Assembly (NCBI RefSeq): GCF_001645685.2
Contig: NZ_CP017081.1
Span: 1-64,000, forward strand
DNA from: Peribacillus muralis
GTDB lineage: Bacteria > Bacillota > Bacilli > Bacillales > DSM-1321
Length of the DNA: 64,000 nt
Reading direction: 5' to 3'
A model generated the notes under the pieces. That model saw only the letters and a program-made list of their open reading frames with translations. It did not search any database and had not been told where the DNA came from. Positions 29,088 through 37,226 of the stretch are shown here, piece by piece. Within the stretch, counting starts at the first letter, position 1, and each line of letters opens with the position of its first letter. The translations under genes were made by a program, and so were the position numbers.

Positions 29088-30543
29088 TATTAAGTCTCCA
29101 TTTAAAGATAATGGATGATAACATAATCATTATTAATCCGATACAAAGTATAAATAAGATATTCCATGTTGGAGAGATCAAAGAACTTACATAATTAACA
29201 ATGATAAAAAGTGGAAGTGCAACAATTACTAGAACAACGATAGTTAAAACATTGGTTAAGACACTATTTTTAGATACAGGAAATAAAGTACCTAAAATAA
29301 AAAACATAAGTATTGATCCAATAATCATTCCAAGAGAATATAAATATACAAGCCAATCTTCTACAAAAGTAAAAGTGATTATTGAAATAAATACAAACTG
29401 TAGAATTGCTAACTGAATCAATCCTAATAATTTTGCGCTATGTACTCTAAAATTAGATAAGTTATAGATTTTATATAATGGCAAGTAAGACTTACTGTTA
29501 GCATATGAACTAAACGCTACTAAACCTACAATAGTAGAAGATCCTAGAAGGATCATCTCATTGTATCCATTGCCAAAATATATTTTCACTAAGAAAATTA
29601 TTGATAAAGATGTTATAAGATTTAATATGTTGTTTACATCCCTGGTTTGGCACAATATTTCTTTTTTTATTAAGTTGAAAAAGATATTGTCTTTAAACTT
29701 TGTAAATTGTATAGGTTTAATATATTGTTTTTCTATATTGGTAGATACCATATAAAAAGATAAAAAATTCAAGTTTATAATCGCGCCAAAAACTATAAGT
29801 GAGAGAAATAGTAGATTTAATACATTTGATACAGAATTTGTTGTAGCAGCATAAATAGTTGTCATTAATGAAAATAAATCAATTTTAAATTCTTCTGTCA
29901 AATAAGCTTCAACATCTATAAAATTTATTGTGTAATAATAAAACACCATTGTGATCATCAAAATAATTGTAAGGTTTTTATTAAAAGGGATTTTCAACTT
30001 ATTAGTTAAGTAGAATAAAGTGTTATATATGATATTTGCTAACGACAGAATAAGGATAACTTGTAAATTAACAACTAAGTATGTTAATAAGATGTTACCT
30101 ATTCCAAAATTATTAACATATAAAGAGGGAAGGAATAGCAACGTCAATAGGAAATTGATTATTATAGAAACGACTATTACGTATGGTAAAAAAAAACCTA
30201 AATTCTTTTCAAAAGTATTAACCGGCAACCACGCAAACATTGTTGAATACATGTCGTCATCTTGAGTTAACAGTTTAAAGATTATAAACAAAACGAAACT
30301 CATAAGTGACATGTTTATTGTAAGTGCAATAGGTAATGTTGTTTCTATACTATTCGTTAAAAATACTTGAACTAGGTCAGAAGTAATTTGATAGCTTATA
30401 AGGGCTCCGGTTCCAGATATAGTCAATAGAAAAAGAGATAAAATAAGTAATTTTGGAAAGTTATCAATTAATTTGCTAAATTCTTTTTTCCATGTCTGAA
30501 GTATTAGTTTAGAAATTATTAATGAGTTTTTCATACCCTGCAC
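29074..30543 (-). CDS. ABC transporter permease, 10-12 TM
   Basis: The 489-residue protein has about a dozen hydrophobic segments and little soluble sequence. No export-protease domain or FtsX motif is visible. The start overlaps the end of the ATPase gene by 26-35 bases, so the two are translated together. The likely partner is the ATPase at 30509. Such unassigned permeases occur in peptide or bacteriocin immunity and export loci (BcrAB/ LanFE-like). Function inferred from context only. Confidence 0.82.
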   Translation of the reverse strand: MQGMKNSLIISKLILQTWKKEFSKLIDNFPKLLILSLFLLTISGTGALISYQITSDLVQVFLTNSIETTLPIALTINMSLMSFVLFIIFKLLTQDDDMYSTMFAWLPVNTFEKNLGFFLPYVIVVSIIINFLLTLLFLPSLYVNNFGIGNILLTYLVVNLQVILILSLANIIYNTLFYLTNKLKIPFNKNLTIILMITMVFYYYTINFIDVEAYLTEEFKIDLFSLMTTIYAATTNSVSNVLNLLFLSLIVFGAIINLNFLSFYMVSTNIEKQYIKPIQFTKFKDNIFFNLIKKEILCQTRDVNNILNLITSLSIIFLVKIYFGNGYNEMILLGSSTIVGLVAFSSYANSKSYLPLYKIYNLSNFRVHSAKLLGLIQLAILQFVFISIITFTFVEDWLVYLYSLGMIIGSILMFFILGTLFPVSKNSVLTNVLTIVVLVIVALPLFIIVNYVSSLISPTWNILFILCIGLIMIMLSSIIFKWRLNNEYK

Positions 30544-31258
30544 TTCTTTCTTTTAAATTAGACACAGTTAAGAATAACTCTTCAATGGTTTGGCAATGAT
30601 TATCCTGTAATAATTCATGTACTTTACCATCTGCAACTTTGTATCCTTTTGAGATTATGGCTACTCTGTCAGCAATTTCTTCTGCAATGTTGAGATCATG
30701 TGTGGCTATTAATATGGATTTCCCCTTATTAGTAAAGTTTTTCATAAGTTTTTTCAAAACAAGAATTGCTTCGATATCTAACCCTCTAAAGGGTTCATCT
30801 AATATAATAAAATCAACATCCAGCATAAAGGCTGAAATCAATTGTGTCTTTTTTCTCATTCCATGTGAAAACGTTTCTATATTCCTGTTGATAGCTTTTG
30901 ACATATCAAAAATCTCTATAAGAGTATCCCTCTTAGATTTGGATGATTTATTTTTATATATAGAAGATATAAAATCGAAATATTCATTAGCAGTGAGTAA
31001 TTCTGGCAGCATTAATTCATCTGGTATGTAGGAACTTATACTATTAAATTCTTTGGTTCCTGCTTCGAATTGAAGATAAGAAACATCACCGGTAGTGGGT
31101 TTTATAATATTTAAAATTGAGCCTATTAATGTCGTCTTTCCTGAACCATTTGGTCCTGCGAGAGCTACTATCTCACCAGGTAACACTTTGAGGTTGAAAT
31201 TTTGAACTGCACGTATGCCTCCAACATATACTTTTGAAAGATTATTGATTTGAAGCAT
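30509..31258 (-). CDS. ABC transporter ATP-binding protein
   Basis: The 249-residue ATPase has Walker A LAGPNGSGKTTL near residue 34, the signature TFSHGMRKKTQLISA, Walker B DFIILDEPFRGLD and the H-loop ATHD. It is of the BcrA/YhaQ/CcmA-like type used by drug and lantibiotic immunity exporters. GGGAGG precedes ATG at 31258. It follows a small peptide gene by about 94 bases, with a hairpin between, and overlaps the permease gene. Confidence 0.92.
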   Translation of the reverse strand: MLQINNLSKVYVGGIRAVQNFNLKVLPGEIVALAGPNGSGKTTLIGSILNIIKPTTGDVSYLQFEAGTKEFNSISSYIPDELMLPELLTANEYFDFISSIYKNKSSKSKRDTLIEIFDMSKAINRNIETFSHGMRKKTQLISAFMLDVDFIILDEPFRGLDIEAILVLKKLMKNFTNKGKSILIATHDLNIAEEIADRVAIISKGYKVADGKVHELLQDNHCQTIEELFLTVSNLKERSAGYEKLINNF

Positions 31259-31285
31259 AAGAACCTCCCTTTATCAGTACTTAGA

Positions 31286-31307
31286 TCTATCTAATAATCT
31301 AGATAGA
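31286..31307 (-). terminator. Possible attenuator between peptide and ABC genes
   Basis: The 8-bp arms TCTATCTA and TAGATAGA flank a 6-nt loop between the small peptide gene and the ATPase. The stem has little GC and no U-run, so it may stabilise or attenuate the transcript rather than terminate it. Confidence 0.4.
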
Positions 31308-31351
31308 CCTAAATACCTTACATATAAAATAAAAGAATATTTTAAGAATAG

Positions 31352-31564
31352 CTACTTACATTCGACATTCAAAGATACACCGGACCTATTCCAATTCCAT
31401 TTACCACTAAACTTTCTGTCTTTTGCGAAAAAACACCATGCTGCCATAGCTGCGAACAGTGTAAAAGCAAAAGTCATTAGAACTGCTAATAGAACAACAA
31501 ACCATGCATGGTCTTCTACTAGACTACTAGCATCATAGATAGCTGCAGGCGAACTATAACTCAT
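31352..31564 (-). CDS. Small one-TM peptide, candidate bacteriocin or transporter partner
   Basis: The 70-residue protein has a short N-terminal part (MSYSSPAAIYDAS), a hydrophobic helix rich in Ala/Phe/Leu (about residues 22-47) and a cationic tail with Trp-Asn-Trp and a near-terminal Cys (FSGKWNWNRSGVSLNVECK). A strong ribosome binding site (GAGGAGGGGATG) precedes ATG at 31564. It is the first gene of the ABC operon. No family match. A secreted antimicrobial peptide, a small transporter subunit or a regulator are all possible. Confidence 0.6.
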   Translation of the reverse strand: MSYSSPAAIYDASSLVEDHAWFVVLLAVLMTFAFTLFAAMAAWCFFAKDRKFSGKWNWNRSGVSLNVECK

Positions 31565-31939
31565 CTACATCCCCTCCTCTCTCTGTAATGTTTAACATAT
31601 TTGGAACATTATTCATTATAAATCTATCATTACTGGGAACGTTGTAAATAGCAAAATAGTAAAATAGGTAATATGTACCTTTTATTCATAATTTTTAAAG
31701 TAAACAAAAAATTATAATAATGATTATAATAATCATCTTACAAATGTTTCATACAAATTAAAAACTTTATTTTGATCAATCTTTTTTCAAAACGCTTTAA
31801 CTTTTTATAAAACATCTCGGCTTTTTTTCAAAGCCACAATTATTGAAAAATATACTGAAAATGTACTGACCCAAAAACAAGTAGCAATTTTCTTACTTGT
31901 GTTTTTTTGCTGACTTTTGTTTGGAGAATATAAACTTAT
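31565..31939. promoter_or_regulatory. AT-rich intergenic region with Fur-family-like palindrome
   Basis: About 375 bases contain no ORF. At 31720-31736 an interrupted palindrome (ATGATTAT-A-ATAATCAT) has the 7-1-7 geometry of Fur/PerR/Zur boxes but deviates from each consensus. It lies about 155 bases upstream of the peptide gene. Binding is a guess. Confidence 0.35.
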
Positions 31940-32218
31940 AGCCTAGGCACGACGGGAAGAATAGTTTTTAGTGTTATGAGTGCTTTTGCAGAATTTGAGA
32001 GGGACATGATTGTTGAAAGAACCCAAGAAGGTAAGGCTATAGCTAAATTACGTGATGATTTTAGAGAAGGTCGACCCAAAAAGTTTAATAAAAAGCAGAT
32101 TGAGCATGCTCTTGAACTACTGAACACGCATTCCTATAAAGAGGTCCATGAAAAAACTGGCATTAGTAAAAGTACATTAATTCGTGCAAAAAAAGCCGAC
32201 AATGAAGTACGAGCTTAG
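31940..32218 (+). pseudogene. Serine recombinase (resolvase), C-terminal remnant
   Basis: Reading in the frame of ATG at 31976, the upstream codons encode [21 protein letters not shown], the typical helix E region of resolvases, then [27 protein letters not shown] and a C-terminal helix-turn-helix ([20 protein letters not shown]). The N-terminal catalytic 110 residues are gone. It marks the left border of the cassette region. Confidence 0.88.
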
Positions 32219-32489
32219 CACGCAGGATTCCAGGATCTTAAATAATTAGGTGAAACGCTCAAATAAGTGTGGCTTTGAAATAGAGTTGAACTGTTTATAA
32301 AAAGTCGCACCGTCTTAAAAAGATTTTAATCATTTGCATAAAAGATGAACGGAATTTCCTATCTCTTTAAAGATCGTGAGAGACCACTTACTATTTTATA
32401 GGTGGTCTTTTTAGTTTTTAGGAAAATAACAAAGACATCAAATTATTTAAGAAAGTATAATGTTATGTATTAAAAATAAGGAGTGGAAA
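32219..32489. terminator. Gene-free stretch with terminator-like hairpin
   Basis: A hairpin AGACCAC / GTGGTCT with a T-run lies at 32381-32411. The rest holds no gene. I see no copy of the cassette repeat here; the first is at 33083. Confidence 0.6.
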
Positions 32490-32972
32490 ATGAAACTAGA
32501 AAAATTATTTTTAAAATGGGTAAATCATACAAAAGAAGGAAGTCGTAGAAGTAGTTTAGATATAACAGATGAAATTTGGAAACAGGTAATAAAAGATTTT
32601 CGTAATTGGGAGAACAGTGAAGATAAAGAAGTAAGTGAGCATGCAAAACGTTTACTATATACTGGGAAAATAAGAAGAGTTCATTTAGACCTTAATGAAG
32701 TGGATTATGATAATCATTATGTGTCATGGACATTAGTTGAAAATCTTGAAGACTTATATTTCTTCAATCCAGCCTATTCTCATACAATAATTACAGCAGA
32801 AGCAACAAAAGATAATCCTGCAATTAGCTTTATTGGATATTTGGAATTTTTGAAGAAATTTGAGGGTGAAGATCTTGTCACACCACCTATCAGAAAAGAA
32901 AAAGAAGTGATTTTTCCGTTACAAGAAAAATCAATATTAAGCATTGAAAAAATAGAAATAAAAAAGAGATGA
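32490..32972 (+). CDS. Hypothetical cytosolic protein
   Basis: I chose ATG at 32490 (MKLEKLFLKW) because AAGGAG lies 7 bases upstream. The product has 160 residues, acidic and basic helices in the N-terminal half (EIWKQVIKDFRNWENSEDKE) and a mixed alpha/beta second half (VSWTLVENLEDLYFFNPAYS). It has no signal peptide or TM segment. I do not recognise the family. It lies just left of the first cassette repeat, so it may be the first cassette gene. Confidence 0.75.
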   Translation: MKLEKLFLKWVNHTKEGSRRSSLDITDEIWKQVIKDFRNWENSEDKEVSEHAKRLLYTGKIRRVHLDLNEVDYDNHYVSWTLVENLEDLYFFNPAYSHTIITAEATKDNPAISFIGYLEFLKKFEGEDLVTPPIRKEKEVIFPLQEKSILSIEKIEIKKR

Positions 32973-33082
32973 AAAATGACATTAAATCCTTAGGAACAGA
33001 AGGTTTCAAAAGCATCTATTGAGTTCCAATATGTTCATGAGTTTCAATTGTTTAGTGATAATAAATTTGTTTAATTCTTATA

Positions 33083-33108
33083 GAACTAACGGGGCAGGAT
33101 TGTTGAAC
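33083..33108 (+). repeat. Cassette repeat R1 (single core)
   Basis: GAACTAAC followed by GGGGCAGG and the arm TTGTTGAAC. It is the leftmost clear copy of the repeat family that recurs to 63.3 kb, and it lies between the hypothetical gene at 32490 and the grpB-like gene. Confidence 0.85.
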
Positions 33109-33169
33109 AAGAATATCAAATAAGATAAATTGTAATGTTTAGTTAATAATGTAAAAAAAGGATATCCTA

Positions 33170-33697
33170 TTGAGAAAAACCAAAATGCTTGCTTGGACCG
33201 ATGAATGGGAAGAATCATACAGTCAAGAAGAGAAAATATTGAAAGAAGTTCTTAGAAATGAATTAGTTGATATTTTTCATATTGGAAGTACCTCTATACC
33301 AACAATAGGCTACGCAAAGCCGATAATAGATATTTTAATTGTTGTAAAGGATATTGAAAACATTGATTTATACAACAATAAAATGTTGGAATTGGGGTAT
33401 GAACCAAAAGGTGAGAATGGGATTGCTGGAAGAAGATATTTTCCAAAAGGAAAGGATAATCGAACACATCATATACATATCTTTCAAGTCGAAAGTGAAC
33501 AAATAAAAATCCATTTAGATTTTAAAGAATACTTGATAAAGAACCCGGTGGAAGCTAAAAAGTATGGAGAATTGAAAATCAACTTAACAAAACAGTTTCC
33601 TAACGAACATAACAAGTATCAAGAAGGAAAGCAGCAGTTCGTTAATGAATTAGCCGATAAAGCGAATGAATGGGCGTCACAGAGAAGATTTCCTTAA
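33170..33697 (+). CDS. GrpB/UPF0157-family nucleotidyltransferase-like protein
   Basis: The 175-residue protein has the GrpB motif FHIGSTSIPTIGYAKPIIDI (residues 38-57), a nucleotidyltransferase-fold Gly-Ser followed by an Asp (PIIDI). RRYFPKG and THHIHIFQVES complete the family pattern. It starts with TTG at 33170, with AAAGGAT 6 bases upstream. The stop codon TAA (33695-33697) lies inside the palindromic cassette repeat R2. The role is unknown; families of this fold often modify small molecules or proteins. Confidence 0.9.
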   Translation: MRKTKMLAWTDEWEESYSQEEKILKEVLRNELVDIFHIGSTSIPTIGYAKPIIDILIVVKDIENIDLYNNKMLELGYEPKGENGIAGRRYFPKGKDNRTHHIHIFQVESEQIKIHLDFKEYLIKNPVEAKKYGELKINLTKQFPNEHNKYQEGKQQFVNELADKANEWASQRRFP

Positions 33698-33727
33698 TGA
33701 ACTAACCGGTGCGTTAGTTCATTAAGG
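33692..33727. repeat. Cassette repeat R2, perfect 15-bp palindrome
   Basis: The arms CCTTAATGAACTAAC (33692-33706) and GTTAGTTCATTAAGG (33713-33727) are exact complements around CGGTGC. Other copies are imperfect. Here a plus-strand cassette meets a minus-strand gene (VOC), so the symmetric form may be the junction of two cassettes in opposite orientation. Confidence 0.95.
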
Positions 33728-33924
33728 TGTAGCGTCAGGAAAATGCGGATTTACAACGTTAGATAAATTCCAGTATTTAAAATCCCAATTTCTCATTAAT
33801 ATCACTGAGAGATTGGGAATTATTCAACAATCGCGCCCGAATACGGAATATCGCAATATTCAAAGGAGCAGCAAAAGTGTTCTTTAGTTATTTTGCTAGT
33901 AACACACTGAGTCAAAAACCAAAT
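33728..33924 (-). terminator. Terminator region after the VOC gene
   Basis: At about 33783-33820 a hairpin (TCCCAATTTCTCA ... GAGATTGGGA) lies downstream of the minus-strand VOC gene. On the minus strand GGGCGCGATT (33826-33835), which also occurs in the plus-oriented repeats R8, R11 and R20, follows it. This supports an inverted cassette. Confidence 0.6.
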
Positions 33925-34389
33925 TCATTCTTCGTTTTCCATTTTCTCCCACTCACTTAAATACATGACATCTTGTACCACATTTTTTTTCTTTTCAGGA
34001 AGTAAACAAAGGAACTCTAATGATTTGCCGTCAGGATCGTAAAAATAAAGATTAGCCGTAGGTGTCCAGGTTTGTACCATGGGCTCAGTAGGTTCAAGAC
34101 CAAAAGCCGATCTTGGACTTATACCTTTATTGAGTAGCCATTCTCTTGCATTAATTATATCCTCATAGTTAATCTTGAATGCAAAGTGGCTTTTATGAAA
34201 TTCTTCTTCTGAAACCTCCCAAACACCCAGCATTTGTTCTCTTTTTTTATTTTTATCAAACCAAAAAAATGCTACACGGCGCTCTTCAATATAATGAGCT
34301 AAATCTAATCCTAGTTTATTATAAAATTCTATTGCTGCTTCTAAATTTTTTGTTTGAACATGTGTTTCATATAGAGTTCCTGGAAACAT
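33925..34389 (-). CDS. VOC-family (glyoxalase/bleomycin-resistance fold) protein
   Basis: The 154-residue protein has one VOC module pair: MFPGTLYETHVQTKNLEAAIE with the N-terminal metal-ligand His, AFFWFDKNK, SHFAFKINYEDI and NLYFYDPDGKSLEFLCLLP with the C-terminal Glu ligand. The family includes metal-dependent resistance proteins and dioxygenases; the substrate is unknown. It is in reverse orientation relative to most genes of the array. AGGAGG precedes ATG at 34389. Confidence 0.9.
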   Translation of the reverse strand: MFPGTLYETHVQTKNLEAAIEFYNKLGLDLAHYIEERRVAFFWFDKNKKREQMLGVWEVSEEEFHKSHFAFKINYEDIINAREWLLNKGISPRSAFGLEPTEPMVQTWTPTANLYFYDPDGKSLEFLCLLPEKKKNVVQDVMYLSEWEKMENEE

Positions 34390-34552
34390 TAATAAATCCC
34401 TCCTAATTTTTTGTGTGAAAATTCTTATTATTCAAATCCATTGTAACAAATAAGACATTTGAAAGTGAAAACCTAATAAAATTATCAAAAGTAGTTATTA
34501 TAGTCGTTTTAGCTTTCTTATTACTCTTTTCAATATCGGTAAATTATTAAGA

Positions 34553-34600
34553 TATCGGGTGGGTGTGTTAGCTTATAATTGGATCTGTCTTTAGACCGCC
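34553..34600 (+). repeat. Cassette repeat R3, degenerate
   Basis: TATCGGGTGGGTGTGTTAGC followed by GATCTGTCTTTAGACC. It resembles the first core and hairpin of the family but with several changes. A small membrane-protein gene follows, as after R12. Confidence 0.5.
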
Positions 34601-34631
34601 TTATCCAGTTTAACAATTTTAGGAGGTGAAA

Positions 34632-34916
34632 ATGATGAAACGCGCAATAGGAATTTTTCTTACTCTTTCATCTGTACTAACATACTTAATTGTGGACATG
34701 CTTTATGACCCTGTTAAGGAAACAGAAACAAGAAAAGATATGAAATCAGGAGTTACAATAGTAACATTACATTATTAAAATCCTTTGATGTTTTGGGTAA
34801 TTTGTTTGATTTTAATCATTACTTTTATTCTTGGAATTTACTTTATTCTAGCAAAGGAAAAGCAATATGAGGAATGTCCACTCTGGGATACTCCAGAATA
34901 TATTAGAAATAAGTGA
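34632..34916 (+). pseudogene. Small two-TM protein, copy 1, nonsense mutation
   Basis: From ATG (34632/34635) the reading is MKRAIGIFLTLSSVLTYLIV (TM 1), then a loop and LMFWVICLILIITFILGIYF (TM 2), ending KEKQYEECPLWDTPEYIRNK. A TAA at about 34777 replaces the Gln codon seen in the other copy. About 94 residues if intact, with AGGAGG upstream. A diverged duplicate with a different lesion lies at 43559. Function unknown. Confidence 0.85.
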
Positions 34917-34919
34917 ACC

Positions 34920-34994
34920 GAACTAACGGGTGCTTAAGGGAGTTGCTTTGGCAGCTCTTTTTCTTATGGAACTAAAGGGGCAGTTTAATTGAAC
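34920..34994 (+). repeat. Cassette repeat R4 (two cores with hairpin)
   Basis: GAACTAACGGGTGCTTAAGG, then hairpin GAGTTGC-TTTG-GCAGCTC with a T-run, then GGAACTAAAGGGGCAG and TTTAATTGAAC. It starts 4 bases after the stop codon of the membrane-protein pseudogene. Confidence 0.93.
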
Positions 34995-35088
34995 AAGAAA
35001 TCAAAGTAATTATAGACTTTGGAAGAAGAATATTGGGATATTATGCTAAACTTTTATAAAAGGATATTGAAAGGACTCGACATTATTA

Positions 35089-35526
35089 ATGGATATTAGA
35101 AAACCTAACGATTCGGAACTCAAAAAAGTTATATTACTTTCTCCACAAGCTGTATTTGATGGCACATTGGGTGAAGTAAAACCTACAAATGAAAAAATCA
35201 AACATCTTGTTGAACCTCTATTGGAAAAGGGAAGCTATTATTTAATAGCAACAGAGATGGATAAATTAATGGGATGGATTCTTATAGGGGCAAGTAAAGA
35301 TCAATTTACTGATAAGATGAGTGGATTTATTTATGAACTATTTGTTATAGAAGAATTTAGAGGGAATGGAATTTCTAAACGGTTAATGAGAACTGCCATT
35401 GACCATTTAAGACAAGATGGATACTCTGAAGTCCGCCTCAGTGTATTTGCAGAGAATCAAGCTATTAAACTATACGAAAAAATGGGATTTAACATTAGGG
35501 CAGTTACTATGAGTTTGCCATTATAA
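35089..35526 (+). CDS. GNAT-family N-acetyltransferase
   Basis: The 145-residue protein is one GNAT domain: beta-4 (GWILIGA, FIYELFVIEEFRGNGISKRL) with the acetyl-CoA pyrophosphate loop RGNGIS, and the C-terminal motif ENQAIKLYEKMGF. The substrate is unknown. It lies in a single-gene cassette between R4 and R5. A weak AAAGGA lies about 13 bases before ATG at 35089. Confidence 0.9.
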   Translation: MDIRKPNDSELKKVILLSPQAVFDGTLGEVKPTNEKIKHLVEPLLEKGSYYLIATEMDKLMGWILIGASKDQFTDKMSGFIYELFVIEEFRGNGISKRLMRTAIDHLRQDGYSEVRLSVFAENQAIKLYEKMGFNIRAVTMSLPL

Positions 35527-35540
35527 GCAACGAGCTTCTT

Positions 35541-35620
35541 TCACTAATGGTTGCTTTACTTCAATAAGGGGGTTGCTACGGCAGCCTTTTTTATGGCACT
35601 AAAGGGGCAGGATAGTTCCA
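35541..35620 (+). repeat. Cassette repeat R5
   Basis: CACTAATGGTTGC core, hairpin GGTTGC-TAC-GGCAGCC with T-run, then GGCACTAAAGGGGCAGG and ATAGTTCC. It begins 14 bases past the GNAT stop. Confidence 0.9.
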
Positions 35621-35740
35621 TAAGCGTATGTACTCGAACTGTGCGGTAAACATTAATACTCCTTAAGAACAGTTATAATAAATGAATGTGGTATCCTACT
35701 AATTAGTAATGTTATCCAAATAAAGTGTGTGTAAAAGAGA

Positions 35741-35928
35741 ATGAACGACGACCAATGCCCTAAATGTAACTCAAACAATATTAAGAAAGAGCTCTTGGAA
35801 CCGAGTTTAAATTTGTTCAGATGTTTTCCTATGATAATTTAAGGAATAAACCTTCCTAGATTATTTCTTACTATTGTTCAGATTGTGGCTACATATTTAG
35901 TTCTTATTGCAACGCATATCTAATTTAG
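35741..35928 (+). pseudogene. Zinc-ribbon protein, frameshifted
   Basis: ATG at 35741 encodes MNDDQCPKCNSNNIKKELLE with one CxxC knuckle. A frameshift near 35830 separates it from the second knuckle (IISYYCSDCGYIFSSYCN). About 62 residues if repaired. A ribosome binding site is not clear. Probably a decayed cassette gene. Confidence 0.7.
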
Positions 35929-35994
35929 ATTAATAAACTGACAGGGGTATTCAAACATATCCTTTTATAAAAAACAACCAAGGGAGAGATAAGT

Positions 35995-36654
35995 ATTTTT
36001 ATATATGTTTATGAAGCAGGAATAATCGTAGCAATGATTGTATTCGGACTCGCTTATGTATTTGTAAAAGGGATAAAGGATAGAACGCAACTCTTACTTC
36101 TATTTTCGCTAGGTATATTGATTTTAGTGTTTTCCTTTTTTGTGATTGGCGGTTTTGAGGGAATGCCGTATGCTGTGTTGAGCCTCGGGGTATTCACACT
36201 GGCGATTCTATACTTTTTCTTAAAGAAATATGTTATAGGAAAGAAAATACTCTTTATAGGGGTTCCACTCATCATCGCTATTCATATATTCATCGGATTC
36301 ATCAATCAAGTGGACTACCGGGTAGTGGATAAAGAAAGGCTGACGGATGATGAAACCGGGAATTATATTGAAAAAATCGAGAAAGATACATCGATTGTCG
36401 GTTACAAAAAATTTAAAGGAGGTGAAGGGGAGGACTTTTTATTAATATCAATGGGCGGTGAAAGAAAGGGAAATACCATTGAAGTGCTGAAAGTAAAAGA
36501 AGATAGTGAAAAGACTATCATCTGCATTCGGACATCCTATAATAAAAACCCTGAGCCAAATCCGTATATAGCTGTAGCACTTACTCGAATAAAATCAAAG
36601 GTAGTCATTTTGGATACTGATGGAACAAATTATGGAGATGGTTTATTTGATTAA
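35995..36654 (+). CDS. Membrane protein with VIGGFEGMP motif, copy 1
   Basis: Four TM segments fill the N-terminal half, including FFVIGGFEGMPYAVLSLGV. A soluble C-terminal domain (residues about 100-206) follows, with GNTIEVLKVKED and VVILDTDGTNYGD. The first ATG is 36034, but homology to the duplicate at 51683 (MGLLIVYATGLLIG) continues upstream through IFIYVYEAGIIVA. GGGAGAGA lies 7 bases before an ATT at 35995, so a rare ATT start is likely. Family unknown. A second, nonsense-interrupted copy lies at 51683. Confidence 0.78.
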   Translation: MFIYVYEAGIIVAMIVFGLAYVFVKGIKDRTQLLLLFSLGILILVFSFFVIGGFEGMPYAVLSLGVFTLAILYFFLKKYVIGKKILFIGVPLIIAIHIFIGFINQVDYRVVDKERLTDDETGNYIEKIEKDTSIVGYKKFKGGEGEDFLLISMGGERKGNTIEVLKVKEDSEKTIICIRTSYNKNPEPNPYIAVALTRIKSKVVILDTDGTNYGDGLFD

Positions 36655-36674
36655 ACCTTTATAATTTGTTCTTA

Positions 36675-36724
36675 CTTGGAAGGTTCCTTTGTCTTATGGA
36701 ACTATCGGGGCAGGTTAGTTGATT
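36675..36724 (+). repeat. Cassette repeat R6
   Basis: Small hairpin GGAA-G-GTTCC followed by GGAACTATCGGGGCAGG and TTAGTTG. It begins about 20 bases after the preceding gene. Confidence 0.85.
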
Positions 36725-36800
36725 AAAGGACGAATTACCAATACATAAGTTTTGATATTTTGAGATAAGGAACAAGCATCAAGACTTTGAAGGTAATAGG

Positions 36801-36983
36801 GTGAATTATTTGAAGAATATATTATACAAGTTAATTGGCTTGGTTTTAGGTGTTTTAGCTGTAATTGTATGTATAAAGTTAAGTGAACATTTCATGGGGA
36901 ATGTATTACTGGGACTGCCAATCGGAATATTTATTGCAGCCCTGATAAGGCAAAACACAGATAAAATTACAAATAAATTGTAA
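36801..36983 (+). CDS. Small two-TM membrane protein
   Basis: 60 residues with two hydrophobic helices (LIGLVLGVLAVIVCI and GNVLLGLPIGIFIAALI) and a charged C-terminal tail. The start is GTG at 36801, or TTG at 36810 with AGGGTGA as ribosome binding site. Sole gene between R6 and R7. No family recognised. Confidence 0.7.
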   Translation: MNYLKNILYKLIGLVLGVLAVIVCIKLSEHFMGNVLLGLPIGIFIAALIRQNTDKITNKL

Positions 36984-37021
36984 GATCCATAAAATACATA
37001 GTTAAATATTTTCTTCTTAAT

Positions 37022-37045
37022 GAACTATCGGGGCAGGATGGTTCA
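37022..37045 (+). repeat. Cassette repeat R7 (single core)
   Basis: GAACTATCGGGGCAGG followed by ATGGTTCAAG. Only one core is present. Confidence 0.88.
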
Positions 37046-37150
37046 AGAGTGCTGTTTATTTTCGCCATATAATCGAATAAGCTAAAATGATAAAATTGAG
37101 TTTAAAAGGATTTTTTTTTATGAAGAGGTAGTGATTATTTTGAAAATAAA

Positions 37151-37184
37151 TAAGAAAGTATCGAAAATCAAGTCGATACTTTCT
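37151..37184. terminator. Terminator downstream of the cysteine-synthase-like gene
   Basis: The arms AAGAAAGTATCGA and TCGATACTTTCTT surround an 8-nt loop. It lies about 43 bases past the stop of the minus-strand gene. Confidence 0.85.
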
Positions 37185-37226
37185 TATGTTATTCGCAGAA
37201 ATTAGATTGAAGGGGAAGCAAATTAT

